In this document: positions 1-7,789 of the stretch, piece by piece
Position numbering within the stretch: position 1 is the first letter of the stretch
Layout: each line of letters begins with the position of its first letter
Source: Microbacterium testaceum
GTDB taxonomy: Bacteria; Actinomycetota; Actinomycetes; Actinomycetales; Microbacteriaceae
Length of the DNA: 64,000 nucleotides
NCBI RefSeq assembly: GCF_001476285.1
Contig: NZ_LDRU01000016.1
Location: 1 to 64,000, forward strand
Direction: 5' to 3'
Notes under the pieces: generated by a model
What the model was told of the DNA's origin: nothing
Databases searched by the model: none
Seen by the model: the letters and a program-made list of their open reading frames with translations, nothing else
Position numbers and translations under genes: made by a program

Positions 1-2
1 TT

Positions 3-287
3 CCGGCAGGGTGGGAGTCGTGGGCGCAGGTGGCCGACGTCTCGCGCCTGCCCGATCGTCTCGCCGCCCGGGTGTCGCAGTTCGTCCGGGGCGCCGACGT
101 GCTCGACCCTGCCGCGCGGGTCCGTCTCGCGGCCTCGCTGGCCGATGCGGTCGCCCCGTTAGTCTCGCCGCGGCCGCCGGCCGAGCCCGAGGCGTTCGTC
201 CGCGCGGTCGCCGCGGTGCGGCGCGATCGCGAGTACCGGGCGCTCGTGATCGAGCGCGAGCGGGCGGCCGCGCTCACCGACCGCTGA
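3..287 (+). CDS. RDD-family membrane protein, C-terminal part (5' end outside window)
   Basis: The reading frame is open from the left edge, so this is only the last 94 residues of a longer protein. The tail has no membrane segment. It contains PAARVRLAASLADAVAPLV, then FVRAVAAVRRDREYRAL, then a charged end. This resembles the cytoplasmic tail that follows the RDD membrane domain in actinobacterial proteins, which are often encoded next to DUF3499. The function of those proteins is not established. The assignment rests on this tail and on gene context, because the RDD domain itself would lie outside the window. It converges with the DUF3499 gene, separated by 6 nt. Confidence 0.55.
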   Translation, partial: PAGWESWAQVADVSRLPDRLAARVSQFVRGADVLDPAARVRLAASLADAVAPLVSPRPPAEPEAFVRAVAAVRRDREYRALVIERERAAALTDR

Positions 288-293
288 GGGGCG

Positions 294-500
294 TCAGGCC
301 CGCAGCGTCTCGTGGCGCACGACGACCCAGCCGCGCGGCACCGAGAGCCGGTCGGCGTGGATCGCGCAGAGGTCGTGGGCGTGCGGGTCGTCGACACGCC
401 CCAGCGGGCCCAGGGCGGCCATCTGGTCGCCGTAGTCGTAGGTGAGCGTGCTCATCGCCTCGCGGGCGCATCCCACCTTCGAGCAGAGTCTGTCGCGCAT
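294..500 (-). CDS. DUF3499 family small protein
   Basis: A 68-residue protein starting MRDRLCSKVGCAREAMSTL. It has two Cys near the N-terminus (CSKVGC), a later Cys-x2-His pair (LCAIHADRL), and the closing PRGWVVVRHE typical of DUF3499. The Cys/His spacing suggests metal binding, but no function is established for the family. The ATG at 500 is preferred because it gives the usual family length and because a TANNNT promoter hexamer lies 8 nt upstream. In Mycobacterium tuberculosis the family member (Rv3258c) also lies beside a metallopeptidase-family gene and near whiB2, as here. Confidence 0.85.
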   Translation of the reverse strand: MRDRLCSKVGCAREAMSTLTYDYGDQMAALGPLGRVDDPHAHDLCAIHADRLSVPRGWVVVRHETLRA

Positions 501-508
501 CGCGGGCA

Positions 509-514
509 ACACTA
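509..514 (-). promoter_or_regulatory. Putative -10 hexamer for DUF3499 gene
   Basis: On the minus strand this reads TAGTGT, 8 nt before the ATG at 500. No convincing -35 is visible. The spacing would place the transcription start at or next to the start codon. Confidence 0.4.
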
Positions 515-594
515 GCCCGCCGTCACTCCGGCGCCGACGCGCCGCGCCGTCGTGAGCCCACCCCGACCGAGGGCCTCGCCGTGCCGGGCGAACG

Positions 595-600
595 TAGGAT
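595..600 (+). promoter_or_regulatory. Putative -10 hexamer for metallopeptidase-family gene
   Basis: TAGGAT lies exactly 6 nt before the ATG at 607, so a transcript starting at the usual distance would begin at the start codon (leaderless). Confidence 0.45.
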
Positions 601-606
601 GGGCGC

Positions 607-1041
607 ATGGTGCGTCGACGAACCCGCGAAGCCCGGCCGGTCGCCCGCCCGTCTCGCCATGGCCGACACGGCCGCGAGAACCGCAGCCCGGTCGTTCGTC
701 CGCCGCTCCCCCCGATCGACACCCGGGTCGAACGTTTCGACGTCGCCGTCGGCGCCGCGGCGGAGTTCCTCCGCTCGGCCTGGAGCGAGCTGCGGGAGGT
801 CTCGTTCGAGATCGGCATCATGCCCCCGGCCGCCACCGATGGCATCCCTCGATGGACGGTTCTGCGCGATGAGAAGCGCATCATCCTCTACCGCGTCCCG
901 ATCGAGCGGCTCGGCCACCCCCATCACGACGACGACCTGCACCGCCGCATGATGATCGAGGGTGCTGTCTTCCGCGCCGCCGCCGAGTACCTCGACCGCG
1001 ACCCGTGGGACCTCGGCCCCGAGCGCTTCCGCTACTTCTGA
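607..1041 (+). CDS. Metallopeptidase-family (zincin-like) protein lacking HExxH
   Basis: A 144-residue protein. It has a basic, Arg-rich N-terminus (about residues 1-35), then a compact domain with VERFDVAVGAAAEFL, a middle EIGIMPP segment and RIILYRVPIE. It ends with HRRMMIEGAVFRAAAEYL and DPWDLGPERF. Length, order and neighbours match the small actinobacterial proteins annotated as metallopeptidase family. Where related proteases carry HExxH, this one reads RMMIEGAVF, so zinc proteolysis is doubtful. The gene is transcribed away from DUF3499, the same pairing as Rv3258c/Rv3259 in mycobacteria. The ATG is supported by an adjacent TAGGAT hexamer. Confidence 0.75.
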   Translation: MVRRRTREARPVARPSRHGRHGRENRSPVVRPPLPPIDTRVERFDVAVGAAAEFLRSAWSELREVSFEIGIMPPAATDGIPRWTVLRDEKRIILYRVPIERLGHPHHDDDLHRRMMIEGAVFRAAAEYLDRDPWDLGPERFRYF

Positions 1042-1174
1042 CCCGGCGCGGCCGCGCGCTCCGGGTGCCGCCGCGGGCCCCGCGCGCGCCGGACCACGCG
1101 TCCCCGCGCTGCCCCAGGAACCCGCGCCGGACTGGCCCATGCCCCACGCGTGCTCGGCGCTGACCGGCCCACCC

Positions 1175-1243
1175 TCACGCATAAACGCGATTCGCGAACA
1201 GAAACACGTGCTCCCCGCGTTTATGCGAGTGGATCGCGTTTAC
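1175..1243. repeat. Palindromic repeat unit, copy 1 of 3
   Basis: The left arm GCATAAACGCGAT (from 1179) is followed by a variable 24-26 nt centre with the conserved CAGAAACACGTGCTCC. A reversed box CGCGTTTATGCG follows, then AGTGG, then a reversed arm ATCGCGTTTA. The left arm can pair with either the middle or the right box, so two alternative hairpins are possible. The final position differs from copies 2 and 3 (TTTACG rather than TTTATG). Confidence 0.85.
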
Positions 1244-1409
1244 GGGGCGCCTGCCGCGACGCCAACGCGCTCGAACGCGGGAGAACCGCCCGGCGCAGGG
1301 AAGCGCTCCGCGCCGGGAAGCCGGGAACGCACGCTGACGCAGCCGCAACGTCTGTGGCATCCGTCGCCCGCCACTCCCGAGGCCGATGCGCCCCCGACCG
1401 CGCCACCCG

Positions 1410-1478
1410 CACGCATAAACACGATTGGCGCACAGAAACACGTGCTCCTCGCGTTTATGCGAGTGGATCGCGTTTATG
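1410..1478. repeat. Palindromic repeat unit, copy 2 of 3
   Basis: Same three-box design as copy 1. The left arm has one change (GCATAAACACGAT), which breaks one base pair of the hairpin. The middle and right boxes are intact. It lies 166 nt after copy 1. Confidence 0.85.
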
Positions 1479-1559
1479 GTCACCCGCCACGACGCCGACC
1501 CGCCCCAGGCACCCTTCGCGTCGCGCGACCCGAGCCATGCCCCCGCCGGGCCCCCGCCC

Positions 1560-1629
1560 TCACGCATAAACGCGATTCGCTCACGAAAACACGGGCTCCT
1601 CGCGTTTATGCGAGTGGATCGCGTTTATG
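1560..1629. repeat. Palindromic repeat unit, copy 3 of 3
   Basis: The left arm GCATAAACGCGAT and right arm ATCGCGTTTATGC are perfect 13-nt reverse complements. The centre differs from copies 1 and 2 (CACGAAAACACGGGCTCC) while the boxes are unchanged. It lies 81 nt after copy 2. Conserved boxes with drifting centres are what a selected or recently mobilised palindrome would show. Confidence 0.85.
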
Positions 1630-1685
1630 CGCGCGGGCCGCGACGCGACCTGCGCGCACCGCCGCCCCGCCGCGCGCACCGCCGC

Positions 1686-1760
1686 CCACGCCGCGCGCAA
1701 CCACGCGCGCGTAGCCACGCCGCGCGTAACCACGCGCGCGTAGCCACGCCGCGCGCAGCC
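1686..1760. repeat. 29-nt tandem repeat, about 2.5 copies
   Basis: The unit alternates CCACGCCGCGCG(C/T)AA with CCACGCGCGCGTAG and repeats with a 29-nt period. It is almost entirely C and G and sits just before the stop codon of the convergent DUF5719 gene. It may be a slippage product. Confidence 0.7.
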
Positions 1761-1774
1761 GCGGAACGCCAGGC

Positions 1775-3172
1775 CTACGGCAGGACGGTCACCGCCGACT
1801 CGGCGGTGTTCGCCGGCCACAGCGGGTACCCCGCGAGGGCACCGGTCGACGAGTACGTCACCGCGCCCCGCACGGGAGTGCTCGCCTCGAGCGTGTAGAC
1901 GCCCGCCGCGACGGCTGTCGAGACGGTGCCCCCGTCGGGCACGGCGAGGGTCAGCGGTGCGCTGCCGTCGGCCGGGGTGAGCGTGACCGTGGCGTCGCCG
2001 CTGCCGGCGTCCGCCGTGAGCACGAGTGCGGCACCGGCGCCCGCCGCCACCGCCACCGCACTGGGCACCGAGATCCGGGGGGCGGGGCTGTACCACGCGA
2101 AGTCGGCGCCCTGGCCGAACCCCGTCGTCGACCATGCGCCGGCGACCACGGGCTGGTCGGCGGTGATGTCGACCGCGTACGCGCCGAGGTCCACCCCCGA
2201 CAGGTCGAGCGAGGTCGGCTTGCCGGCCTCGAGCGGAACGGTGCGCGGCGTGCCCGGGGTCGCCGTGCCCACCGGGACGAGCGTCACGGTCGCGGTGGCT
2301 GCGGCACCGGGGGCGAGGAGCCGCAGGACGGTCCCCGCGTCGCCGCCGCCCGCCGTCAGGATCTGCACGCCGGGGATGACCAGGTGCGTGTCCGCCTGGG
2401 CGGAGGGGGCGGCCTGGTCGACGCCGCCCGGAAGGAGCAGACGCGTGAGGCTCGCCTGCAGCGAGGCGCGCACGGGGGCACCCGACGCCGTGACACGCAC
2501 GACTGGGCTCTCCTCGCCGAGCAGAAGGCCGGCCAACGGCACCACGCGCTGCGTCCCCGGCGCCACGACGAGGTTGCTGCCGCCCGGGGGCGTCGAGACA
2601 CCCTGGGCTCCGTAGACGGACAGTTGCACGGTCGCGGGCACATCGCCGGGGTTGCCCAGGACGACGAGATCGTTCGCCCCGGTCGTCGTCGCGCCGGCGA
2701 CCAGCCAGGACTCGGCCAGCGGAGGACGGCACGCGGATGCCGCGAACCCGATGAGGTCTTCCGAGGTCGCCGTCGCAGAGCCCGCGGCGGCGAGCGGCGC
2801 GGGCGCCCCGCCGAGAGGTTGGGCGCGAAGCGCCGTCGCATCACCCGAGCCGTCGCCGGTGGATCCGGTCAGTGCGCTGTCGACCGCGCCGCTGTCGGCC
2901 GGTCCGCTCACGACCTGCTGGGGTGCGGCCGCACTGAGCGCGCCCGCCTGTTCGGCGCTGCGCCCGAGCGCCAGCAGCGGACCGTCGCACGCGAGCACGG
3001 TGTCGGACGCGGCGGGCGTGGCCTCGATGCGGACAGGGCTCGCGGTGAGTGTCGGCCAGGGCGCGGCGATCCCGGCAACAGTCCCCACTACGACCGCACC
3101 GGCCACGACGGATCCGGCGACGACGCGGGCGCTGGTCGTCGCCCAGCGGACGAGTCGGCGGTCGCTGGTCAT
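1775..3172 (-). CDS. DUF5719 family secreted/membrane-anchored protein
   Basis: A 465-residue protein starting MTSDRRLVRWATTSARV. A hydrophobic segment at about residues 17-38 looks like an uncleaved anchor or signal peptide. The rest is a low-complexity Ala/Val/Gly/Thr-rich extracytoplasmic region of beta-sandwich character, with repeated LVVLGNPGDVPATVQLSVYG and AVDITADQPVVAGAWS-type motifs. This matches DUF5719, which in Micrococcales lies directly downstream of a large membrane glycosyltransferase, as here. The ATG overlaps the stop of that upstream gene by 4 nt (ATGA), so the two are translationally coupled. The biochemical role is unknown; the pairing suggests a role in surface glycan assembly. 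Confidence 0.8.
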   Translation of the reverse strand: MTSDRRLVRWATTSARVVAGSVVAGAVVVGTVAGIAAPWPTLTASPVRIEATPAASDTVLACDGPLLALGRSAEQAGALSAAAPQQVVSGPADSGAVDSALTGSTGDGSGDATALRAQPLGGAPAPLAAAGSATATSEDLIGFAASACRPPLAESWLVAGATTTGANDLVVLGNPGDVPATVQLSVYGAQGVSTPPGGSNLVVAPGTQRVVPLAGLLLGEESPVVRVTASGAPVRASLQASLTRLLLPGGVDQAAPSAQADTHLVIPGVQILTAGGGDAGTVLRLLAPGAAATATVTLVPVGTATPGTPRTVPLEAGKPTSLDLSGVDLGAYAVDITADQPVVAGAWSTTGFGQGADFAWYSPAPRISVPSAVAVAAGAGAALVLTADAGSGDATVTLTPADGSAPLTLAVPDGGTVSTAVAAGVYTLEASTPVRGAVTYSSTGALAGYPLWPANTAESAVTVLP

Positions 3173-6012
3173 CGGCTTCCTCCCGGGTTCGGGCCCACGA
3201 TGCGGGGCGTGCGGCGCGCGACCCGGCGGGAGGCACCGGTGGGCACGGCCAGCAGCAGGGCGACCAGGAGGACGCCCAGCGACCCGAAGGTCACGAGGCT
3301 CTGCAGACGCGCCTGGTGGTCGTCGAGCGGTGCCCGCGGCTGCACGGGCGCGGTCACGCGCCACAGGTCGCCGCGCGAGGTGGTGCCGACGCCGTCGAGC
3401 GCGTCGCGCTGGTCGAGCGACGTCGCGGCCGCGAGGCGCGCGCCGCGGATGACGTCGTTCTCGCCGGCCGAGGCGGACTGGAGCAGGACGAATCCGATGC
3501 CCCGCTCCCCCAGGCGCTCGATGGCATCGTCCGACGAGGGGGTGGTGAGGTCGGCGGCCAACGCGGCGAGCTCGCGGTCGGCGGGCTGCGCCTCGATGCG
3601 CGTCGCCTGGACCGTACTCTGCCCGCCCACGGTGGCGCTCCCGCCCCACACGACGTCCACGCGCAGACCGTCGGCGCGCGGGTCGAGCACGATCGTGCCG
3701 ATCGCGGTCGAGCCTCTCCCTTCCGCGGCGACGAAGGCCGGAAGCGTCGAGGTCGGACCGTTGGTGAGCACCGAGCGCGGGTTCGATTGATCCAGGGATG
3801 CCGTGAGCGCGGGGCTCACGGCGACGAGCAGCGCCGCGAGGGTCACGAGAGCGCCGATCGGCCGGAGCACGCGCACGCGATCGACGATCCCGGCATCCAG
3901 AGCGACCATCGCGCTGCCGACCACGCCGAGCCACGCGAGGCTGAGGCCCGCGCCGGGCCAGAGCGGCACCGCCGTGCCGTGGTCGAACGACACGGCGACC
4001 CCGACCGCCGCGAAAGCCGTCGCGAGGCCCACGGCCGCGATGATGAGCAGGGCCGACGCGGTCACCCAGCGCGGGGTGAGGACGGCCAGCAGGGCGAGGA
4101 CGGCGAGCGGCGCGATCAGAAGGCCGACCCACCAGACGGGGCCGTCGATGACGCTCGCCCATCCGCCGGGATCCGAGCTGGGAAAGCCCGCGGCGAGGAG
4201 CGCGCGCCCCAGCGGGTCGGCCGAGACCTCGTTGCCCGCGTAGGGGATGCCGGGGTCGGCGAGCAGCCCCCAGGGGTTCCCGGTGCGCACCTGCGTCCAC
4301 ACGAGGGGCGCGAACACCACGATCGAGGGCACGACGAGCCAGACGACGCGTGCCACCCCGCGGCCGGCGACGAGAGCCACGACCACGAGGGCCGCGGACC
4401 ACAGCACGACGACGGCGGGGGCGAGTGACGGCGCGCACGCGAGCACGAGAACGAGCAGAACGGAGGCCGCTCCCGCCGGTGCCCAGGCCCGATGGGCGAC
4501 GCTCGCGGCGTAGAAAAGCCAGGGCAGGAGCAGGTGGGCGATCAGGGCGGCGGGGCGGCCCTCGACGATCGCGGCGAGGAACGTCGGGGCGAGCGCCCAC
4601 GCGACCGCGGCGGTGATGCGCAGCAGCGACGACTCGGTGACGCGCGTCGCGGCGAACCACCCGCCGAGGACGGCGAGCGGGAGCGCGAGGACCCACAGCA
4701 CGACGAGGGCGCGCGAAGGGTCGCCGGGCGACAGCGTGCCGATGACCGCGATGATCGCGGAGAACGGATCGGCCGGGCCGATGGCATCCAGGCCCAGGGG
4801 GCGCTCGCCCCACGCGGCGTCCTGCCACAGCTGCGTCACCGTGGCGCGCAGGGGCGCGAGAGCGCCGCCTCCCAGCACGGGCCAGGCCAGCAGCGGGAAG
4901 AAGAGCGCGGCCGAGACCGCGAGCGCGCCGAGCACGGCCCACGCGCCTCCGCCGACGAAGAAGCGCAGTTCGGAGCGGACCGGGGCATCGGTGACACCGG
5001 CGTCCGCGGCCTCCCACCGCAGCCGCATCTCGGAGCGCGAGACGCGCAGGGGGGCGATACGGGACCAGCCGACCGAGCGGACGGCGCGGATCCGGCGCCG
5101 CGCGCGCGCCACGGCTGCGACGCGGGCCATGACGAGGATCGTCGCACCCCACTCGGGGAGCACGCGGTAGGGCACCTTCCCGATGAGGTGGAGGATCGTG
5201 CGCCACAGCGCCAGCGGGAGGAAGGACAGCCAGTGCAACGGGACGGCCGCCGCCGGTGCGTAGACGAGACGGCGGTGCAGCTGCGCGGTCCGCTCGGCGA
5301 ATGCACGCCGGCGCGCGCGGCGGCGTCCGCGGGCCATCGCCGCAACGCCGTCCCCGGCGACCGCGACGCGCGCCGCGGGTACGAGGGAGACGCGGTCGCC
5401 GGCCAGGCGGGCGCGGACGCCCAGATCGACGCCTTCGTCGGCACCGCCGAGGGCGGGGTCGAGACCGCCCAGCGCCGTCCAGGACTCGCGGCGGATCAGC
5501 AGTCCGCGGACGTCCGCGCCGAGGACGTCGGCGTCGCCGTCGTGCTGGCCCTGGTCGAACTCGCCCGCCGCCAGCTCGACCGTGCGCCCGTGGCGCGTGA
5601 GGCTGATACCGAGGGAGACGATCTCCTCCGGCTCGTCCCAGCGGACGAGCTTGGGAGCCGCGACCGCGAGCGACGGCGAGAGCTCGAGCGCCCCCGCGAG
5701 CCGGACGAGGGCGTCGGGTTCGGGGGCCGTGTCCTGGGCGAGGAGCCAGACCGCATCGCCCGTGAGCCGCGGGGTGGCCAGGGCGGTGGCGACGGCGAAC
5801 GGAGTTCCGGCCGAGGCGGTGATGACGCCTTCGGCACCGGATGACGCGGCCAGTTGCGTCAGCTCGGGATCGGCCCCGCACAGGACGATGGTGAGCGCAT
5901 CGACGGGTCGGCTCTGCGCGGAGATCGCCGCGAGCGTGCGCTTCAGATGGTGCGCGGCGGGAGTCCGGCCCTCAGGGCGGACGACGAGGATGGCGTGAAC
6001 ACGGGCGGGCAT
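3169..6012 (-). CDS. Large polytopic family 2 glycosyltransferase
   Basis: A 947-residue protein. Residues 1 to about 260 form a GT-A (family 2) domain starting ARVHAILVVRPEGRTPAAHH, with a degenerate acidic site (LLAQDTAPEPDALV) and a later GGADEGVDLGVRARLAGDR. From about residue 265 onward there are many hydrophobic helices (roughly a dozen) with an extracytoplasmic loop region near the C-terminus. It probably transfers a sugar, or flips and extends a lipid-linked glycan, at the membrane; the acceptor is unknown. The start is supported by a TAGGCT hexamer 9 nt upstream. It lies downstream of whiB2 and is coupled to the DUF5719 gene. Confidence 0.8.
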   Translation of the reverse strand: MPARVHAILVVRPEGRTPAAHHLKRTLAAISAQSRPVDALTIVLCGADPELTQLAASSGAEGVITASAGTPFAVATALATPRLTGDAVWLLAQDTAPEPDALVRLAGALELSPSLAVAAPKLVRWDEPEEIVSLGISLTRHGRTVELAAGEFDQGQHDGDADVLGADVRGLLIRRESWTALGGLDPALGGADEGVDLGVRARLAGDRVSLVPAARVAVAGDGVAAMARGRRRARRRAFAERTAQLHRRLVYAPAAAVPLHWLSFLPLALWRTILHLIGKVPYRVLPEWGATILVMARVAAVARARRRIRAVRSVGWSRIAPLRVSRSEMRLRWEAADAGVTDAPVRSELRFFVGGGAWAVLGALAVSAALFFPLLAWPVLGGGALAPLRATVTQLWQDAAWGERPLGLDAIGPADPFSAIIAVIGTLSPGDPSRALVVLWVLALPLAVLGGWFAATRVTESSLLRITAAVAWALAPTFLAAIVEGRPAALIAHLLLPWLFYAASVAHRAWAPAGAASVLLVLVLACAPSLAPAVVVLWSAALVVVALVAGRGVARVVWLVVPSIVVFAPLVWTQVRTGNPWGLLADPGIPYAGNEVSADPLGRALLAAGFPSSDPGGWASVIDGPVWWVGLLIAPLAVLALLAVLTPRWVTASALLIIAAVGLATAFAAVGVAVSFDHGTAVPLWPGAGLSLAWLGVVGSAMVALDAGIVDRVRVLRPIGALVTLAALLVAVSPALTASLDQSNPRSVLTNGPTSTLPAFVAAEGRGSTAIGTIVLDPRADGLRVDVVWGGSATVGGQSTVQATRIEAQPADRELAALAADLTTPSSDDAIERLGERGIGFVLLQSASAGENDVIRGARLAAATSLDQRDALDGVGTTSRGDLWRVTAPVQPRAPLDDHQARLQSLVTFGSLGVLLVALLLAVPTGASRRVARRTPRIVGPNPGGSR

Positions 6013-6021
6013 GGCGCAGTC

Positions 6022-6027
6022 AGCCTA
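6022..6027 (-). promoter_or_regulatory. Putative -10 hexamer for large glycosyltransferase gene
   Basis: Reads TAGGCT on the minus strand, 9 nt before the ATG at 6012. This would give a leaderless or very short-leader transcript. Confidence 0.35.
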
Positions 6028-6107
6028 AGCGCGCTCCCGCACGTTCGCGGACGCCGCGCCGGGGTGAGGGCGATCGCCCGGGAAGGACCGTCGCGTCGGA
6101 CGACGGA

Positions 6108-6428
6108 TCAGGCGCGGCGCTTCAGCTTGCGACGCTCGCGCTCGCTGAGACCGCCCCAGATCCCGAAACGCTCGTCGTTCTGGAGGGCGTACTCGAGGCA
6201 CTCGGACTTGACGTCGCACGAGGTGCAGATGCGCTTCGCGTCGCGCGTGGAGCCACCCTTCTCGGGGAAGAACGCCTCGGGGTCGGTCTGCGCGCAGAGC
6301 GCATCGGTCTGCCACGCGAGCGTGTTCTCTTCGACGGCGTCGATGTCGCGACGTACGCCGGGGACACCGAGGTCGATCGGATCGACGAACCAGTTGTCCG
6401 GAACACCGGACCGGTACTGCGACGTCAT
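6108..6428 (-). CDS. whiB2: WhiB-family iron-sulfur transcription factor
   Basis: A 106-residue protein starting MTSQYRSGVPDNWFV. It has four conserved Cys: ALCAQTDPEAFF, then CTSC, then ECLEYAL, which bind a [4Fe-4S] cluster in this family. The GIWGG turn follows, then a basic C-terminal tail (ERERRKLKRRA) that contacts DNA. The FFPEKGGSTR segment and the position next to manA and near DUF3499 match the WhiB2/WhmD branch, which in other actinobacteria controls septation and division genes. The ATG at 6428 is preferred over a GTG at 6443 because a GGGAGG ribosome site lies just upstream of it. Confidence 0.92.
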   Translation of the reverse strand: MTSQYRSGVPDNWFVDPIDLGVPGVRRDIDAVEENTLAWQTDALCAQTDPEAFFPEKGGSTRDAKRICTSCDVKSECLEYALQNDERFGIWGGLSERERRKLKRRA

Positions 6429-6479
6429 GTCGTCCTCCCCCACAGTCGAGCCCTCGTGACGCGGATTCGCGTACGAGTA

Positions 6480-6508
6480 ATTACACCTGTGTCATTCGGA
6501 TTGGTCAA
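6480..6508 (-). promoter_or_regulatory. Sigma-70-type promoter of whiB2
   Basis: On the minus strand the -35 TTGACC (6503-6508) and -10 TGTAAT (6480-6485) are separated by exactly 17 nt. The start site should be near 6473, leaving a leader of about 45 nt with a GGGAGG ribosome site. This is the clearest two-box promoter in the window and lies in a locally AT-rich stretch. Confidence 0.7.
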
Positions 6509-6572
6509 GTCGCGGATCGTAAACCCTCAAGGCAGACCTGAACCTTCACGCGGGCCATCGGCGTGTCGCGGC

Positions 6573-7727
6573 TCACTCCCCCGGCATCGCGACGAACACC
6601 TCACCGCCGCTGACGACGAGGGGGCCCTCGTCCGCCGTGGCGAGCGCCGCCTGGCCGGGCGCGAGCGCGACACTCGTCCCGGACGCACCGGTGACGGTCG
6701 CCTCCCCCGACACACCCACCGCGATCGAGACACCGCGCAGGGCGACCCGCGCCGGTGCCGCCGACGGTGCGACGTGCGCGAGGGCGAAGTCGGCGATGCC
6801 CGGGGCGAAGAGCTCGACACCGGAGTCGTCCGCTCGCGGCTCCAGGCGCGGCGGCGCCGCCGGGCGGAAGTCGACGAGGCCGAGCAGCTCGGCGACGTCG
6901 ATGTGCTTGGGAGTCAGGCCTCCGCGCAGGACGTTGTCGCTCGCCGCCATGATCTCCACCCCCAGGCCCGCGACGTACGCGTGGAGCACGCCGGCCGGAA
7001 CGAAGATCGCCTCGCCGCGGCGCAGCTCGACGAGGTTCATGAGCAGCGCCACGACGATGCCGGGGTCCCCCGGGTACTCGGCGCGGAGGTGGCGGACGAG
7101 GGCCGCCTCGGCGGCGAACTCCGCGGAGGTCACGGATGCCGCGGCCTCCACGATCTGCTCGATCTGCGGCGTGCTCGCCTCACCGAGCGCCCAGCCGATC
7201 GCCGCGCGCAGGGCCGAGGCCGGGTCGACGTCCGCGAGGCGCTGCCGGAGCTCCCGGACGCCCTCGTCGTCGCCGAGCGCGTCGACGAGGCGCCGCGTCT
7301 GATCGAGGTCGCGCAAGCCTGCGAGCGCGGTGAAGGTGTCACTGAGGGCGACGATGACCTCGGGCTTGTGGTTGTCGTCCTTGTAGTTGCGCGAGCCGGC
7401 GTCGCGCGCGACACCCGCGGCCTCCTCGCGGGCGAAGCCCTCGACCGCCTGGTCCTTCGAGGGGTGGACCTGAATCGAGAGCGGGGAGCCGGCCGCGAGC
7501 AGCTTCAAGAGGTACGGCAGGCGGTCGGGGGCGCCGGGCGTCGTGGGAAGCCACTCGTCGAGAGTGCGCCCCGAGCCGTCGAGCACCTGAGCGGGCGAGC
7601 CGGGGTGATCGCCGAACCACACCTCCGCTTCGGGGGCGCCCGTGGGGACACGCCCCTCGAGCTCGGCGAGGAGGGTAGGGCTTCCCCAGGCGTAGTCACG
7701 GGGCGTGTTCGAGAGGGCAACCAGCAC
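6573..7727 (-). CDS. manA: Mannose-6-phosphate isomerase, class I
   Basis: A 384-residue zinc enzyme that interconverts fructose 6-phosphate and mannose 6-phosphate, feeding GDP-mannose synthesis. Expected metal ligands are visible: Gln86 and His88 in SIQVHPSKDQA, Glu123 in DDNHKPEVIVAL, and His249 in FVPAGVLHAYV. The motif EIMAASDNVLRGGLTPKHID matches the active-site region. N-terminal NTPRDYAWGSPTLLAEL is typical of class I enzymes. The GTG start at 7727 follows a TAGGCT hexamer by 7 nt and the gene is divergent from the wzy-like gene. manA next to whiB2 is also the order seen in mycobacteria. Confidence 0.95.
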   Translation of the reverse strand: MLVALSNTPRDYAWGSPTLLAELEGRVPTGAPEAEVWFGDHPGSPAQVLDGSGRTLDEWLPTTPGAPDRLPYLLKLLAAGSPLSIQVHPSKDQAVEGFAREEAAGVARDAGSRNYKDDNHKPEVIVALSDTFTALAGLRDLDQTRRLVDALGDDEGVRELRQRLADVDPASALRAAIGWALGEASTPQIEQIVEAAASVTSAEFAAEAALVRHLRAEYPGDPGIVVALLMNLVELRRGEAIFVPAGVLHAYVAGLGVEIMAASDNVLRGGLTPKHIDVAELLGLVDFRPAAPPRLEPRADDSGVELFAPGIADFALAHVAPSAAPARVALRGVSIAVGVSGEATVTGASGTSVALAPGQAALATADEGPLVVSGGEVFVAMPGE

Positions 7728-7734
7728 GGGCGAA

Positions 7735-7740
7735 AGCCTA
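7735..7740 (-). promoter_or_regulatory. Putative -10 hexamer for manA
   Basis: Reads TAGGCT on the minus strand, 7 nt from the GTG start at 7727. No clear -35 is visible. Confidence 0.4.
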
Positions 7741-7774
7741 GCGTTCCGGCCCGTCGCCGACCGGACCCGGACGG

Positions 7775-7780
7775 TAGCCT
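7775..7780 (+). promoter_or_regulatory. Putative -10 hexamer for wzy-like gene
   Basis: TAGCCT lies 9 nt before the ATG at 7790, back-to-back with the manA hexamer. The two divergent promoters share about 60 nt. Confidence 0.35.
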
Positions 7781-7789
7781 GAATCCACC

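Larger units (their letters stand above)
1042..1774. other. 733-nt gene-free convergent intergenic region filled with repeats
   Basis: This gap lies between the convergent metallopeptidase-family and DUF5719 genes. It holds three copies of a roughly 70-nt palindromic unit (separate entries) and a 29-nt GC-only tandem repeat near 1686-1760. Open frames crossing it on both strands have Arg/Pro/Ala-rich translations with no domain signature and contain the repeat itself, so I call no gene here. Confidence 0.8.

Noticed and set aside
1175-1629. CRISPR array
   Set aside because: Only three units of about 70 nt, unequal gaps of 166 and 81 nt, internally palindromic units and no cas genes.
962-1714. 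Open frames on both strands across the repeat region
   Set aside because: Translations are Arg/Pro/Ala-rich, contain the repeat several times (NAIHSHKRxEHVF) and have no domain or start context.
1775-5881. A single 1368-residue minus-strand reading frame across the DUF5719 gene and the large glycosyltransferase gene
   Set aside because: Its first 900 residues are an Arg/Pro-rich shadow of the glycosyltransferase. The DUF5719 protein starts at 3172 with an ATGA overlap and a clear membrane segment.
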